A stretch of 5,425 nucleotides of DNA from Candidatus Margulisiibacteriota bacterium (GTDB taxonomy: Bacteria > Margulisbacteria > Termititenacia > Termititenacales > Termititenacaceae): positions 1-5,425 of the forward strand of contig JAIRZV010000114.1 in assembly GCA_031267055.1 (NCBI GenBank). The letters are read 5' to 3'. The notes under the pieces were generated by a model. It was not told the origin of the DNA and made no database searches. It was given only the letters and a program-made list of their open reading frames with translations. Within the stretch, counting starts at the first letter, position 1. Every line of letters begins with the position of its first letter. Made by a program: the position numbers and the translations under genes. Positions 1 through 5,425 of this stretch are shown here, piece after piece.

Positions 1-773
1 TGCCGTATTTGAGCGGCTTGCCGCGCCTGACTAATGAGGTGATTATTTTATTGACGCTTTTTACGCTGACGGGTGTGATCGGTTTTATCGATGATTTTTT
101 GATCGTCAAAAACGGCAAAAACAACGGCTTAAAAGCGCGGCATAAATTGGCCGGACAATTAATTATCGCCGCTCTGTTTGGTATTTATTTATTGAAAAAC
201 AATTTCAATTTAATGGTTTCGCCGCTGTTGTATATTCTCGGTATGAACCAGCCGTTTTTGTATGTGCTGTTGTCTTCTTTTATAGTGATTGGCGTGTCCA
301 ACGCTGTGAATCTCGCCGACGGTCTGGACGGTCTGGCGTCCGGCGTGTCTATGATTGTTTTTCTCGCTTTTGCTTTTATCGCCTGGCAATTTAATAATCC
401 GCAGCTCATGTATTTGGCGCTGTTTGCCGCGATCGCCTGTCTGGGTTTTCTGGTTTTTAATATTCATCCGGCCAAAATGTTCATGGGCGATGTCGGTTCG
501 CTGGCGCTGGGCACGCTGCTGGCCGGTTTTGCGCTGCTGCTGCACGCTGAGCTGTATTTGGCGCTGGCCGGCATTTGGTTGATCTGGGAAACAGTTTCGG
601 TAATTTTGCAGGTCGGCTATTTTAAACTCACCAAAGGCCGGAGACTTTTTAAAATGTCGCCGTTTCATCATCATTTGGAATTATGCGGCTGGCCGGAGAA
701 AAAAATTGTGCGCACGGCGTGGCTGCTGACAGCTGGTGCGGTTTTGCTGGCGGTAATTTTTCGGATCAGATAA
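1..773 (+). CDS. mraY: MraY, phospho-N-acetylmuramoyl-pentapeptide transferase (5' end outside window)
   Basis: MraY is an integral membrane enzyme that moves phospho-MurNAc-pentapeptide from UDP to undecaprenyl phosphate, making lipid I on the inner face of the cytoplasmic membrane. The reading frame is already open at position 3, so the TTG at 9 is an internal leucine codon and the N-terminal third is missing. Counting that Leu as residue 1, I see the Asp-Asp pair in GFIDDF (28-29), NAVNLADGLDG (98-108), FMGDVGS (158-164, catalytic-site Asp 161) and the HHH motif (220-222) followed by LELCGW. These are the signature metal- and substrate-binding motifs of the family, separated by hydrophobic membrane segments, and the C-terminus ends as in E. 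coli MraY. The stop codon TAA abuts the murD ATG with no spacer, so the two genes are almost certainly translated from one mRNA. The family assignment is secure; only the 5' end is unknown. Confidence 0.97.
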   Translation, partial: PYLSGLPRLTNEVIILLTLFTLTGVIGFIDDFLIVKNGKNNGLKARHKLAGQLIIAALFGIYLLKNNFNLMVSPLLYILGMNQPFLYVLLSSFIVIGVSNAVNLADGLDGLASGVSMIVFLAFAFIAWQFNNPQLMYLALFAAIACLGFLVFNIHPAKMFMGDVGSLALGTLLAGFALLLHAELYLALAGIWLIWETVSVILQVGYFKLTKGRRLFKMSPFHHHLELCGWPEKKIVRTAWLLTAGAVLLAVIFRIR

Positions 774-1892
774 ATGCTAAAAATCGCGGTGTTGGGCAAA
801 GACGGCAAGACAGGGCAGGCAGTGCTGGCGCGTCTGGCCAAATTGTCGGACTATCAGTATGCAGAAAATTTGGACGACGCCGATTTACTTGTGGTCTCGC
901 CGGGCATTCCACCTCGAGATTATCCGGCGGTCAAAATCCCGATCATCAGCGAAATAGAATTGGCCTACAGATTAAATCCCTCGCCGGTAATCGCCGTAAC
1001 CGGCACGAACGGCAAGACTACGACCACGACGCTGATTGCACGGCTGCTTGACGTGCCGGCTGTCGGCAATATCGGCGTGCCATATATTTCCGTGGAAAAA
1101 GAATATCCTTATCTGGCTGTGGAAGTGTCCAGCTATATGCTGGAAAATATCGTGACTTTTCGGCCGCATATCGCGGTGATTTTGAATTTGACCGAAGATC
1201 ATCTGGCGCGCCACAGCGACATGGCCGGTTACGCTGCCGCCAAGAAAAGAATTTTGCTCAATCAAACTGCTGACGATTTTGTGATTTATAATGCCAGCGA
1301 TCCGTGGGTCTGCCAAATGGTAATCGACGCCAAGGCGCAAAAGATACCTTTTACCGCGCCGAATAAATTGCAGGAAGATTATGCGGCGGCGCGTCTGGCG
1401 GCCCGGCTCTGTGGCCGGAGTGATGCGCACATCGACAAGATCTTTGCGGAATTTACGGGAGTGGAGCATCGTATGGAAAAAGTCGGCGAGTACAGAGGCA
1501 TTCGCGTGATCAATGATTCCAAAGGCACGAACGTAGACTCCACAGTTGTCGCTCTGAAATCCGAGCCATGCCAGCAGCATATTATCCTGATTGCTGGCGG
1601 TCGCGACAAGATGACCTCTTTGCAGCCCTTGGCCGAGGCTTCGCGCGGCCGCCTCAAGAAACTTATCCTCCTGGGCGAAGCGAGAGAGAGATTTGCGCGC
1701 GAGTTAAAAGAATTTCAGCCGTTGCTGGTCAAAGATTATGACGAGGCCGTGCGTGAAAGTTTCCGCGCGGCGCAAAGCGGAGATTTAATTTTGCTGTCGC
1801 CGGCCTGCGCTTCATGGGACATGTTCCAAAGTTTTGAAGAGCGCGGCCGTTATTTCAAGGAGTTGGTGTATAAATATGCGCCGCAAGGTTGA
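774..1892 (+). CDS. murD: MurD, UDP-MurNAc-L-Ala:D-glutamate ligase, unusually short
   Basis: MurD is a cytoplasmic ATP-dependent ligase that adds D-glutamate to UDP-MurNAc-L-alanine. Visible motifs: SPGI (42-45), P-loop GTNGKTT (77-83), GNIG (98-101), E117 in VEVSSYMLE (family usually SSFQLE, so Met replaces Gln at 122), EDH (141-143), the lysine probably carbamylated (K157 in AAKKRI), EHR (R233), NDSKGTN (247-253) and LSPACAS (341-347). Specific agreement with MurD over MurC, MurE and MurF comes from the SPGI and LSPACAS regions. At 372 residues it is about 65 shorter than E. coli MurD (438). The N-terminal domain loses about 30 residues, and the link between central and C-terminal domains is shortened so that the GxHNxxN motif is absent (K198, L199 and D202 align with its H, N and N). 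ATG directly follows the mraY stop and I see no Shine-Dalgarno sequence, so translation probably depends on coupling. It overlaps ftsW by 17 bases. Confidence 0.93.
   Translation: MLKIAVLGKDGKTGQAVLARLAKLSDYQYAENLDDADLLVVSPGIPPRDYPAVKIPIISEIELAYRLNPSPVIAVTGTNGKTTTTTLIARLLDVPAVGNIGVPYISVEKEYPYLAVEVSSYMLENIVTFRPHIAVILNLTEDHLARHSDMAGYAAAKKRILLNQTADDFVIYNASDPWVCQMVIDAKAQKIPFTAPNKLQEDYAAARLAARLCGRSDAHIDKIFAEFTGVEHRMEKVGEYRGIRVINDSKGTNVDSTVVALKSEPCQQHIILIAGGRDKMTSLQPLAEASRGRLKKLILLGEARERFARELKEFQPLLVKDYDEAVRESFRAAQSGDLILLSPACASWDMFQSFEERGRYFKELVYKYAPQG
1857..1862 (+). promoter_or_regulatory. Ribosome binding site for ftsW, inside murD
   Basis: AAGGAG lies 13 bases before the ATG at 1876, within the last codons of murD. 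The spacing is longer than ideal, but no usual start codon lies in frame between it and the ATG. It supports 1876 as the start over the upstream in-frame ATG at 1834, which would add 14 residues with no similarity to the family. Confidence 0.55.
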
Positions 1893-2964
1893 CGCGTATA
1901 TACTCTGGCCGGCTGTCATTTTGATAGTCACCGGTTTTTTGATGATACTTTCGGTGACGCCGGTCGCCGGTTTGCACAATTACAATGATGAATTTTATTT
2001 TATTTTGCGCCAATTGTTTTATCTGGCCGCCGGTTTGGTTTTGTGTGCTGTGCTTTCTTTTTGGGATTACACCAAACTGCAAAAATACACACCGTTTGCT
2101 TTAGCCGCAACATTTTTTTTGTTGCTGCTGACCTATTGGCCGGGATTTGGTGTTACGGCTGGCGGCGCCTCGCGCTGGCTGCGTTTAGGATTGTTGAGTT
2201 TTCAACCGTCTGAACTCGTAAAATTTTTTTTAATCGTTTATATTGCCAATGCGCTGGTACATAAAAAAGAAACTCTGGCGGATTTTTGGCGCGGCGCTTT
2301 ACCGATACTGCTGGTTTGCGGCGCTCTAGTATTCGGCATTCTCAAACAGCCGGATCTGGGCACAGGTTTGGTGATCGGCGCGACGGCGCTGCTGATGCTG
2401 ATCGTCGGCGGCAGCAATCTTATGGATTTATTTGTGCTTAGCCTGCTGGCTGTCCGTGTGTTGATTTTTCAAGTCTCGCGCACGCCGTATCAACTCAGAC
2501 GTTGGACTGCGTTTCTCAACCCTTTGCAGGACAGGCAGGGCGCCGGCTGGAATACGGTGCAATCGCTTATCGCCGTTGGCTCGGGCAGCTGGTTTGGTGT
2601 GGGGCTGGGCGGCAGCCGCCAAAAATTTGCTTATTTGCCACAGCATTACAACGACTATATTTTTGCCATGATTTGTGAAGAACGCGGTTTTCTTTTAGCG
2701 GCGGTGATAGTTTTTTTGTTTGCGCTGCTGGTGCTACGCGGGATCAGGCTGGCCGGCCGCGTGCGCAATCCTTTCGGCGCGTATCTGGCGCTGGGTTTTT
2801 CACTTTGTCTGGGCATTCAAACCGCCGTGCACATGTTGGTGGTGCTGGGCTGGGCGCCGGCCAAAGGCATTACTTTGCCGTTCATTTCTTACGGCGGCAG
2901 TTCACTGATCATTTCGCTGGCGATGCTGGGCGTGCTCTTGCGTATTTCGCGCGAAGCGGAGTGA
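1876..2964 (+). CDS. ftsW: FtsW, septal SEDS peptidoglycan glycosyltransferase
   Basis: FtsW is a polytopic SEDS-family membrane protein that polymerises lipid II into glycan strands at the division septum together with a class B penicillin-binding protein. From the ATG at 1876 it has 362 residues and many hydrophobic segments, beginning at about residue 8. Family motifs: GGASRWL (96-102), QPSELVK (110-116), KQPDLGTG (157-164), QSLIAVGSG (229-237), GLGGSRQK (243-250), YLPQHYNDYIFA (253-264) and KGITLPFISYGGSS (330-343). Asp260 matches the conserved catalytic Asp of SEDS proteins. FtsW rather than RodA is favoured by the RQKFAYLP and LPFISYGGSS wording and by its place after murD. Odd points: the usual PExHTD reads PQHYND, and the usual Gln of the GYQ motif is Asn226. 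The start overlaps the murD end by 17 bases. It is the last gene of the cluster here. Confidence 0.93.
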   Translation: MRRKVDAYILWPAVILIVTGFLMILSVTPVAGLHNYNDEFYFILRQLFYLAAGLVLCAVLSFWDYTKLQKYTPFALAATFFLLLLTYWPGFGVTAGGASRWLRLGLLSFQPSELVKFFLIVYIANALVHKKETLADFWRGALPILLVCGALVFGILKQPDLGTGLVIGATALLMLIVGGSNLMDLFVLSLLAVRVLIFQVSRTPYQLRRWTAFLNPLQDRQGAGWNTVQSLIAVGSGSWFGVGLGGSRQKFAYLPQHYNDYIFAMICEERGFLLAAVIVFLFALLVLRGIRLAGRVRNPFGAYLALGFSLCLGIQTAVHMLVVLGWAPAKGITLPFISYGGSSLIISLAMLGVLLRISREAE

Positions 2965-2969
2965 TTGGG

Positions 2970-3010
2970 CGCTGGTATTTCTAAATTAAATTGTCGGCGT
3001 GTTTTTCTTT
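2970..3010 (+). terminator. Probable intrinsic terminator after ftsW
   Basis: An imperfect stem pairs 2970-2980 with 2989-2999 (CGCTGGTATTT against AAATTGTCGGCG) around a loop of about 8 bases, followed by a T-rich tail at 3000-3010 (TGTTTTTCTTT). The stem includes three G-U pairs and one T-T mismatch, so it is only moderately stable. Its position 5 bases after the ftsW stop fits the end of the mraY-murD-ftsW transcript. No folding calculation was run. Confidence 0.5.
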
Positions 3011-3206
3011 ATCTGATCTGGGACGAATAGGTAGGTTAAAAATTCGGGACATTTTTCCAAAACATACGACGTATTTAATATGGGAAGTGAGAAGCAAAAA
3101 ATAGTTAATGTTGTTTATAACAATGCTGGAACTTATATTCCGTGTCAGCTTTTGGCGGAACAAGAACAAAATTTCTTAACCAGCGAATAATGAATCATGC
3201 GCGGAG

Positions 3207-3291
3207 CGGAGAGGGAGGGATTCGAACCCTCGGTCCCTTACGGGACATCTGATTTCGAGTCAGATACGATCGACCACTCTGACACCTCTCC
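3207..3291 (-). tRNA. tRNA-Ser, anticodon CGA (reads UCG)
   Basis: Read on the - strand, this 85-base type II tRNA has a perfect 7-bp acceptor stem (GGAGAGG with CCTCTCC), discriminator G73 as expected for serine, and an anticodon stem TCTGA/TCAGA around loop CTCGAAA, giving anticodon CGA. The long variable arm has stem GTCCC/GGGAC with loop GTAA, and the T arm is GAGGG/CCCTC with loop TTCGAAT. The 3' CCA is not encoded (CTC follows the discriminator), so CCA must be added enzymatically. The D stem is weak: in the usual alignment only C11-G24 is a Watson-Crick pair. The gene lies 46 bases downstream of hydE in the same direction, so it may be read from the same transcript. A TAAAAT at 3308-3303 (- strand) could be its own -10, but I see no good -35 partner. 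Confidence 0.95.
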
Positions 3292-3337
3292 AAGTAGAGA
3301 ATATTTTAAGCGAAAATTTGCTTTCTGGCGATACAAC

Positions 3338-4333
3338 TTATTTTTTTAAACTGTCTCCCCGGCTAAAATCCACGTAACGGTTTATGCTTCCCACCAATGA
3401 TTCCATGCACAGCGCGCATTGGCCGGTCGGCTCGCTGATACAGCGTTTGCCCGGATAAATTTCGTAATTTTTTTTGTATGGCTGTGGCGTGAAATTGGGC
3501 ATGAGCACATTGGCTCCGGCTTGCAGTCCGTCCAGCCGGTAATCTTTGTCCAGACTGCCCAGCGCAGTCGTGGCCGGTAAATGCGCGTTTTTGGTCAGTA
3601 TCCGCGTCAGAGCGACACAACGCAAAGTCAAGTCCACACTGCCGCGCGGCAGGTCTTTTAATTCCGTGGCCTGATGCGGTATGAGCGGCCCGATGCCGAT
3701 CATGTCAAAATCTCTGGCGGCAAAAAACAAAATATCTCCGGCCAGTATTTCCGGTGTTTGCTTGGGTAGACCGACAATAATGCCGGAGCCGGTTTGATAA
3801 CCGAGTTCTTGCAGATCATCGAGACAGCGCAGACGATTGGCCAGACTCATATTCGGGTGCAGACGTTTGTAGAGCGCCGCGTCAGTGGTTTCGATTTTCA
3901 GCAAATATCTATCCGTGCCGGCTTCACGCCAGAGTTTGTATGCGTCCCGTATTTTTTCGCCGACGGAGAGTGTGATCGACAGAGCGTATTTTGTTTTGAG
4001 TGCGCGGATTATTTCCGCCAGCCATTCCGGATCAAGCTCCGGGTCTTCACCGGATTGCAGGACTATGGTCTTAATGCCTGAAGTATGGATCAAACCGGCG
4101 GCGGCAATGATCTCCTCTTGGGTCAGGCGGTAGCGCGGCGTGTTTTGATTATGTTGGTTGAGGCCACAGTAAGCACAGCTGCCCTGACAATAACTGCTGA
4201 ACTCCACAATGCCGCGCAGCAGCACGCCGTCGCCGCAGTATTTTTGCCGCGCCGCATCCGCGCGCGCGAAAAGCTCCTGTATCTTTTGCCGGTCAGCAGT
4301 TTTTAAATATTCTAAAATTTCTGCTTTATTCAT
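3338..4333 (-). CDS. hydE: HydE, [FeFe]-hydrogenase H-cluster radical SAM maturase
   Basis: HydE is a radical S-adenosylmethionine enzyme that works with HydF and HydG to build the diiron subcluster of [FeFe]-hydrogenase. The chosen ATG (4333) gives 331 residues, close to the roughly 350 of known HydE proteins. The radical SAM cluster motif CxxxCxxC is C49, C53 and C56 (YCQGSCAYCGLN). It is followed by VLQSGEDP, the DRYLLKIET and GSGIIVGLP regions, IGIGPLIPH, and ANVLMPNFTPQPY, all in HydE order. The optional C-terminal second-cluster motif Cx7CxxC is present (C298, C306, C309). BioB and PylB are related, but the GEDP, IPH and MPN motifs favour HydE. The ORF extends upstream to 4408, but those 25 residues lie inside the preceding gene. 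The ATG overlaps that gene's TGA as ATGA and has GAGG 9 bases before it, so translational coupling is likely. No hydrogenase, hydF or hydG is in this window. Confidence 0.92.
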   Translation of the reverse strand: MNKAEILEYLKTADRQKIQELFARADAARQKYCGDGVLLRGIVEFSSYCQGSCAYCGLNQHNQNTPRYRLTQEEIIAAAGLIHTSGIKTIVLQSGEDPELDPEWLAEIIRALKTKYALSITLSVGEKIRDAYKLWREAGTDRYLLKIETTDAALYKRLHPNMSLANRLRCLDDLQELGYQTGSGIIVGLPKQTPEILAGDILFFAARDFDMIGIGPLIPHQATELKDLPRGSVDLTLRCVALTRILTKNAHLPATTALGSLDKDYRLDGLQAGANVLMPNFTPQPYKKNYEIYPGKRCISEPTGQCALCMESLVGSINRYVDFSRGDSLKK

Positions 4334-5229
4334 AGTTTCAAGCCTCGCAAAACGCTTTGAAAATCCGGCGGTTCCGGAGCGGCGGCCCGCAAAATTTTGC
4401 CGCTGCAAGGATTGGTAAAACAGACCGTTGCGGCATGGAGCATTTGGTGCGGTATTTGGCGGTAAACGGCGTTTTTTAACGCGGCGGTCTGATAAATATT
4501 CTCGCCGAGCAGTGGAAAACCGGCCTGCGCCAGATGCGCGCGGATCTGGTGTTTGCGGCCGGTGATGATTTGCGCTTCAAAATAACTGGCCAGCGCATTG
4601 GTTTTGAGCACGCGTATTCTGGTTTCGGCGGACTGGCCGTCGATCGGCCGGTCGAGCGTAAATCTAACGGGAAATTTTTTTAATAAATCACCCTGCGCGA
4701 TCCCGCGATAATATTTCTCCACGCCGAATTTTTGAAAAACTTTGACGATTGCCGCAAAAGCATTTTGATTTTTGGCCAAAATGACCACGCCGCTGGTGTC
4801 TCTGTCCAGACGGTGCGCCGCGCGGATTTGCGGATTTTTCAAATCTTTTTGCAGGAGATTTTCCAGAGAGTTTGCCTGCGCGTTGACCAGCAGTCCGGCC
4901 GGTTTGTTTACTATTATATATTCGCTGTCTTCCGCAACGATAGTGTAACGAGCGTTGCGGTTTCCGTTTGATTGATGTTTAGCGATGCGGACATTGACTG
5001 AAAGCCCGTCAGGGAGCGGAGTATCCTGCGGATACGCTGTCGAAATGTCCGCTGCTATTTCCACCGCGTCACCGGTTTTCAATTTATATCCCGCGATCCA
5101 GACACGCTGTTGATTGACAAAAACTTTTCTGGCGTCAAGCAATTTTTTGGCCTGCGTCGCGGAAATGCCCAAACTTTGCGCCAAAAAATCTTTGAGCAGA
5201 CCGGTGCGTTTGACCTTAAATTTTTGCAT
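4330..5229 (-). CDS. RluA-family RNA pseudouridine synthase with S4 domain
   Basis: This enzyme converts specific uridines to pseudouridine in RNA, probably rRNA, in the cytoplasm. The 299-residue protein starts with an S4 RNA-binding domain (about residues 8-60, with LLDARKVFVN and the GD of KTGDAVEI). The catalytic domain follows: VNKPAGLLV (108-116), the signature HRLDRDTSG (139-147) with catalytic Asp142, the KYYRG region (172-176) and GRKHQIRAHL (224-233). This layout is that of RluC and RluD; the exact target uridine cannot be read from sequence, so I give no symbol. Slight departures are GENIYQ where GDxxYG is usual. The only plausible start is the ATG at 5229, because the S4 domain begins at once. 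There is no ribosome binding site before it, and an extended -10 promoter sits right next to it (see the promoter entry). Its TGA overlaps the hydE ATG. Confidence 0.9.
   Translation of the reverse strand: MQKFKVKRTGLLKDFLAQSLGISATQAKKLLDARKVFVNQQRVWIAGYKLKTGDAVEIAADISTAYPQDTPLPDGLSVNVRIAKHQSNGNRNARYTIVAEDSEYIIVNKPAGLLVNAQANSLENLLQKDLKNPQIRAAHRLDRDTSGVVILAKNQNAFAAIVKVFQKFGVEKYYRGIAQGDLLKKFPVRFTLDRPIDGQSAETRIRVLKTNALASYFEAQIITGRKHQIRAHLAQAGFPLLGENIYQTAALKNAVYRQIPHQMLHAATVCFTNPCSGKILRAAAPEPPDFQSVLRGLKL
4343..4346 (-). promoter_or_regulatory. Ribosome binding site deciding the hydE start
   Basis: On the - strand GAGG is followed by 9 bases and then the ATG at 4333-4331. It lies inside the last codons of the upstream pseudouridine synthase gene. 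Together with the ATGA overlap it supports this start over the longer in-frame option at 4408. Confidence 0.55.
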
Positions 5230-5235
5230 GACGGG

Positions 5236-5244
5236 ATTATAGCA
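5236..5244 (-). promoter_or_regulatory. Extended -10 promoter for the pseudouridine synthase gene, predicting a leaderless mRNA
   Basis: On the - strand the bases TGCTATAAT form a perfect extended -10 (TGn plus TATAAT; hexamer 5241-5236). No good -35 lies at 16-19 bases upstream, which is tolerated with an extended -10. With standard spacing (-7 at 5236), +1 falls on 5229, the A of the ATG. Confidence 0.6.
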
Positions 5245-5268
5245 TTGCCGGATTTACGCCGCGCTGTC

Positions 5269-5301
5269 TAAAATTTTGCAACATTTGTAAAGCGAATTTT
5301 A
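5269..5301. repeat. Nested inverted repeat in the divergent promoter region
   Basis: Exact 7-base arms TAAAATT (5269-5275) and AATTTTA (5295-5301) are extended inward by GC-containing bases with one extra T. They enclose a nearly co-centred smaller dyad ACA-TT-TGT (5281-5288). It lies just upstream of the + strand -35 at 5308 and 28 bases from the - strand promoter, a reasonable place for an operator. AT-rich dyads can arise by chance, so the regulatory role is inference. Confidence 0.35.
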
Positions 5302-5307
5302 ACTGGC

Positions 5308-5336
5308 TTGTTTCCCTCTCTCGCTTGTTGTATAAT
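5308..5336 (+). promoter_or_regulatory. Sigma-70-type promoter for the gene starting at 5368
   Basis: TATAAT at 5331-5336 is a perfect -10. TTGTTT at 5308-5313 is a partial -35 at the ideal 17-base spacing. Transcription would start near 5343-5344, leaving a leader of about 24 bases that contains the ribosome binding site. Confidence 0.6.
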
Positions 5337-5356
5337 CTTTTTTAGCACTTAATTCT

Positions 5357-5363
5357 GGGGGGA
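5357..5363 (+). promoter_or_regulatory. G-rich ribosome binding site for the gene at 5368
   Basis: GGGGGGA ends 4 bases before the ATG at 5368. It can pair with the CCTCC core of the 16S rRNA tail, using G-U where A is usual. It supports the ATG as a true start. Confidence 0.5.
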
Positions 5364-5367
5364 TTTC

Positions 5368-5425
5368 ATGCGCAATAATTGGGCGAAAGTAGTGGAGTTT
5401 TTGGGCTTTGCTGACAGGCCGCCGG
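5368..5425 (+). CDS. Start of an unidentified protein gene (3' end outside window)
   Basis: Only about 19 codons are visible: MRNNWAKVVEFLGFADRPP, open to the window edge. The start is supported by a perfect -10 at 5331-5336 and by a G-rich ribosome binding site 4 bases before the ATG. The gene is divergent from the pseudouridine synthase across a 138-base spacer. The short basic-hydrophobic opening ending in FLGF followed by an acidic residue resembles the N-terminal membrane-targeting helix of SepF, a division protein that binds FtsZ. This is a weak resemblance over very few residues and I would not name the gene on it. Confidence 0.6.
   Translation, partial: MRNNWAKVVEFLGFADRPP

Noticed and set aside
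9..11. TTG as the start codon of mraY.
   Set aside because: The frame is open to the left edge of the window and the protein lacks the N-terminal third of MraY, so this is an internal codon.
972..1657. Long - strand open frames opposite murD.
   Set aside because: murD motifs are clear on the + strand; the antisense products look like low-information shadows.
2981..3169. A 62-codon - strand open frame in the intergenic region.
   Set aside because: It begins with TTG without a ribosome binding site, runs through the probable ftsW terminator, and has no recognisable domain.
2949..3211. Near-perfect 13-base direct repeat (GCGCGAAGCGGAG at 2949 and GCGCGGAGCGGAG at 3199) flanking the intergenic region, the second touching the tRNA 3' end, like attachment sites.
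   Set aside because: It covers only 5 bases of the tRNA, the enclosed 238 bases hold no integrase, and the first copy is ordinary ftsW coding sequence. Chance is the simpler reading.
3308..3323. Imperfect palindrome AAGCGAAAATTTGCTT between hydE and tRNA-Ser, considered as a hydE terminator.
   Set aside because: The stem is short, with one G-U pair and a 2-base centre, and is followed on the - strand by an A-rich run rather than a T run.
4334..4408. N-terminal extension of HydE by 25 residues from 4408.
   Set aside because: It lies inside the pseudouridine synthase coding end, has no family similarity, and the ATG at 4333 has a ribosome binding site and the ATGA overlap.
3794..4418. Several + strand open frames opposite hydE.
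   Set aside because: They are antisense shadows of a strongly conserved gene, overlap one another, and show no domain or ribosome binding site.

Overview
The window carries bacterial chromosomal housekeeping genes in two blocks that point towards each other, plus the first codons of a gene at the right edge. The organism makes peptidoglycan (mraY, murD, ftsW). It also carries an [FeFe]-hydrogenase maturase gene (hydE), which suggests an anaerobe or fermenter. Coding DNA is of medium GC with tight gene packing. I cannot assign a phylum; a compact-genome, poorly cultured anaerobic lineage is only a guess, based on the unusually short MurD.

Left block, + strand (1-2964): a division and cell-wall (dcw) cluster segment in the classical order. 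The 3' part of mraY is followed with no gap by murD (TAA then ATG). murD overlaps ftsW by 17 bases. The three products act in sequence: MraY makes lipid I, MurD adds D-glutamate to the cytoplasmic nucleotide precursor that MraY later uses, and FtsW polymerises lipid II at the septum. The cluster stops after ftsW, with a probable intrinsic terminator at 2970-3010; murG does not follow within the window.

Middle (2965-3337): an AT-rich intergenic stretch with no convincing protein gene, then tRNA-Ser(CGA) on the - strand.

Right block, - strand (5229 down to 3207): an S4-domain RluA-family pseudouridine synthase, then hydE coupled to it by an ATGA overlap, then the tRNA-Ser 46 bases further on. 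The pseudouridine synthase has an extended -10 promoter placed so that transcription should begin on the A of its ATG, predicting a leaderless mRNA.

Right edge: a divergent + strand gene starts at 5368 behind a good promoter and a G-rich ribosome binding site; only about 19 codons are visible. The 138-base divergent spacer contains a nested inverted repeat that could be an operator.

The most noteworthy observation is the MurD: it is about 65 residues shorter than usual and appears to lack the segment carrying the HN..N motif of Mur ligases, while the rest of its active site is intact. I see no mobile element, CRISPR array or clearly novel multi-gene system here.
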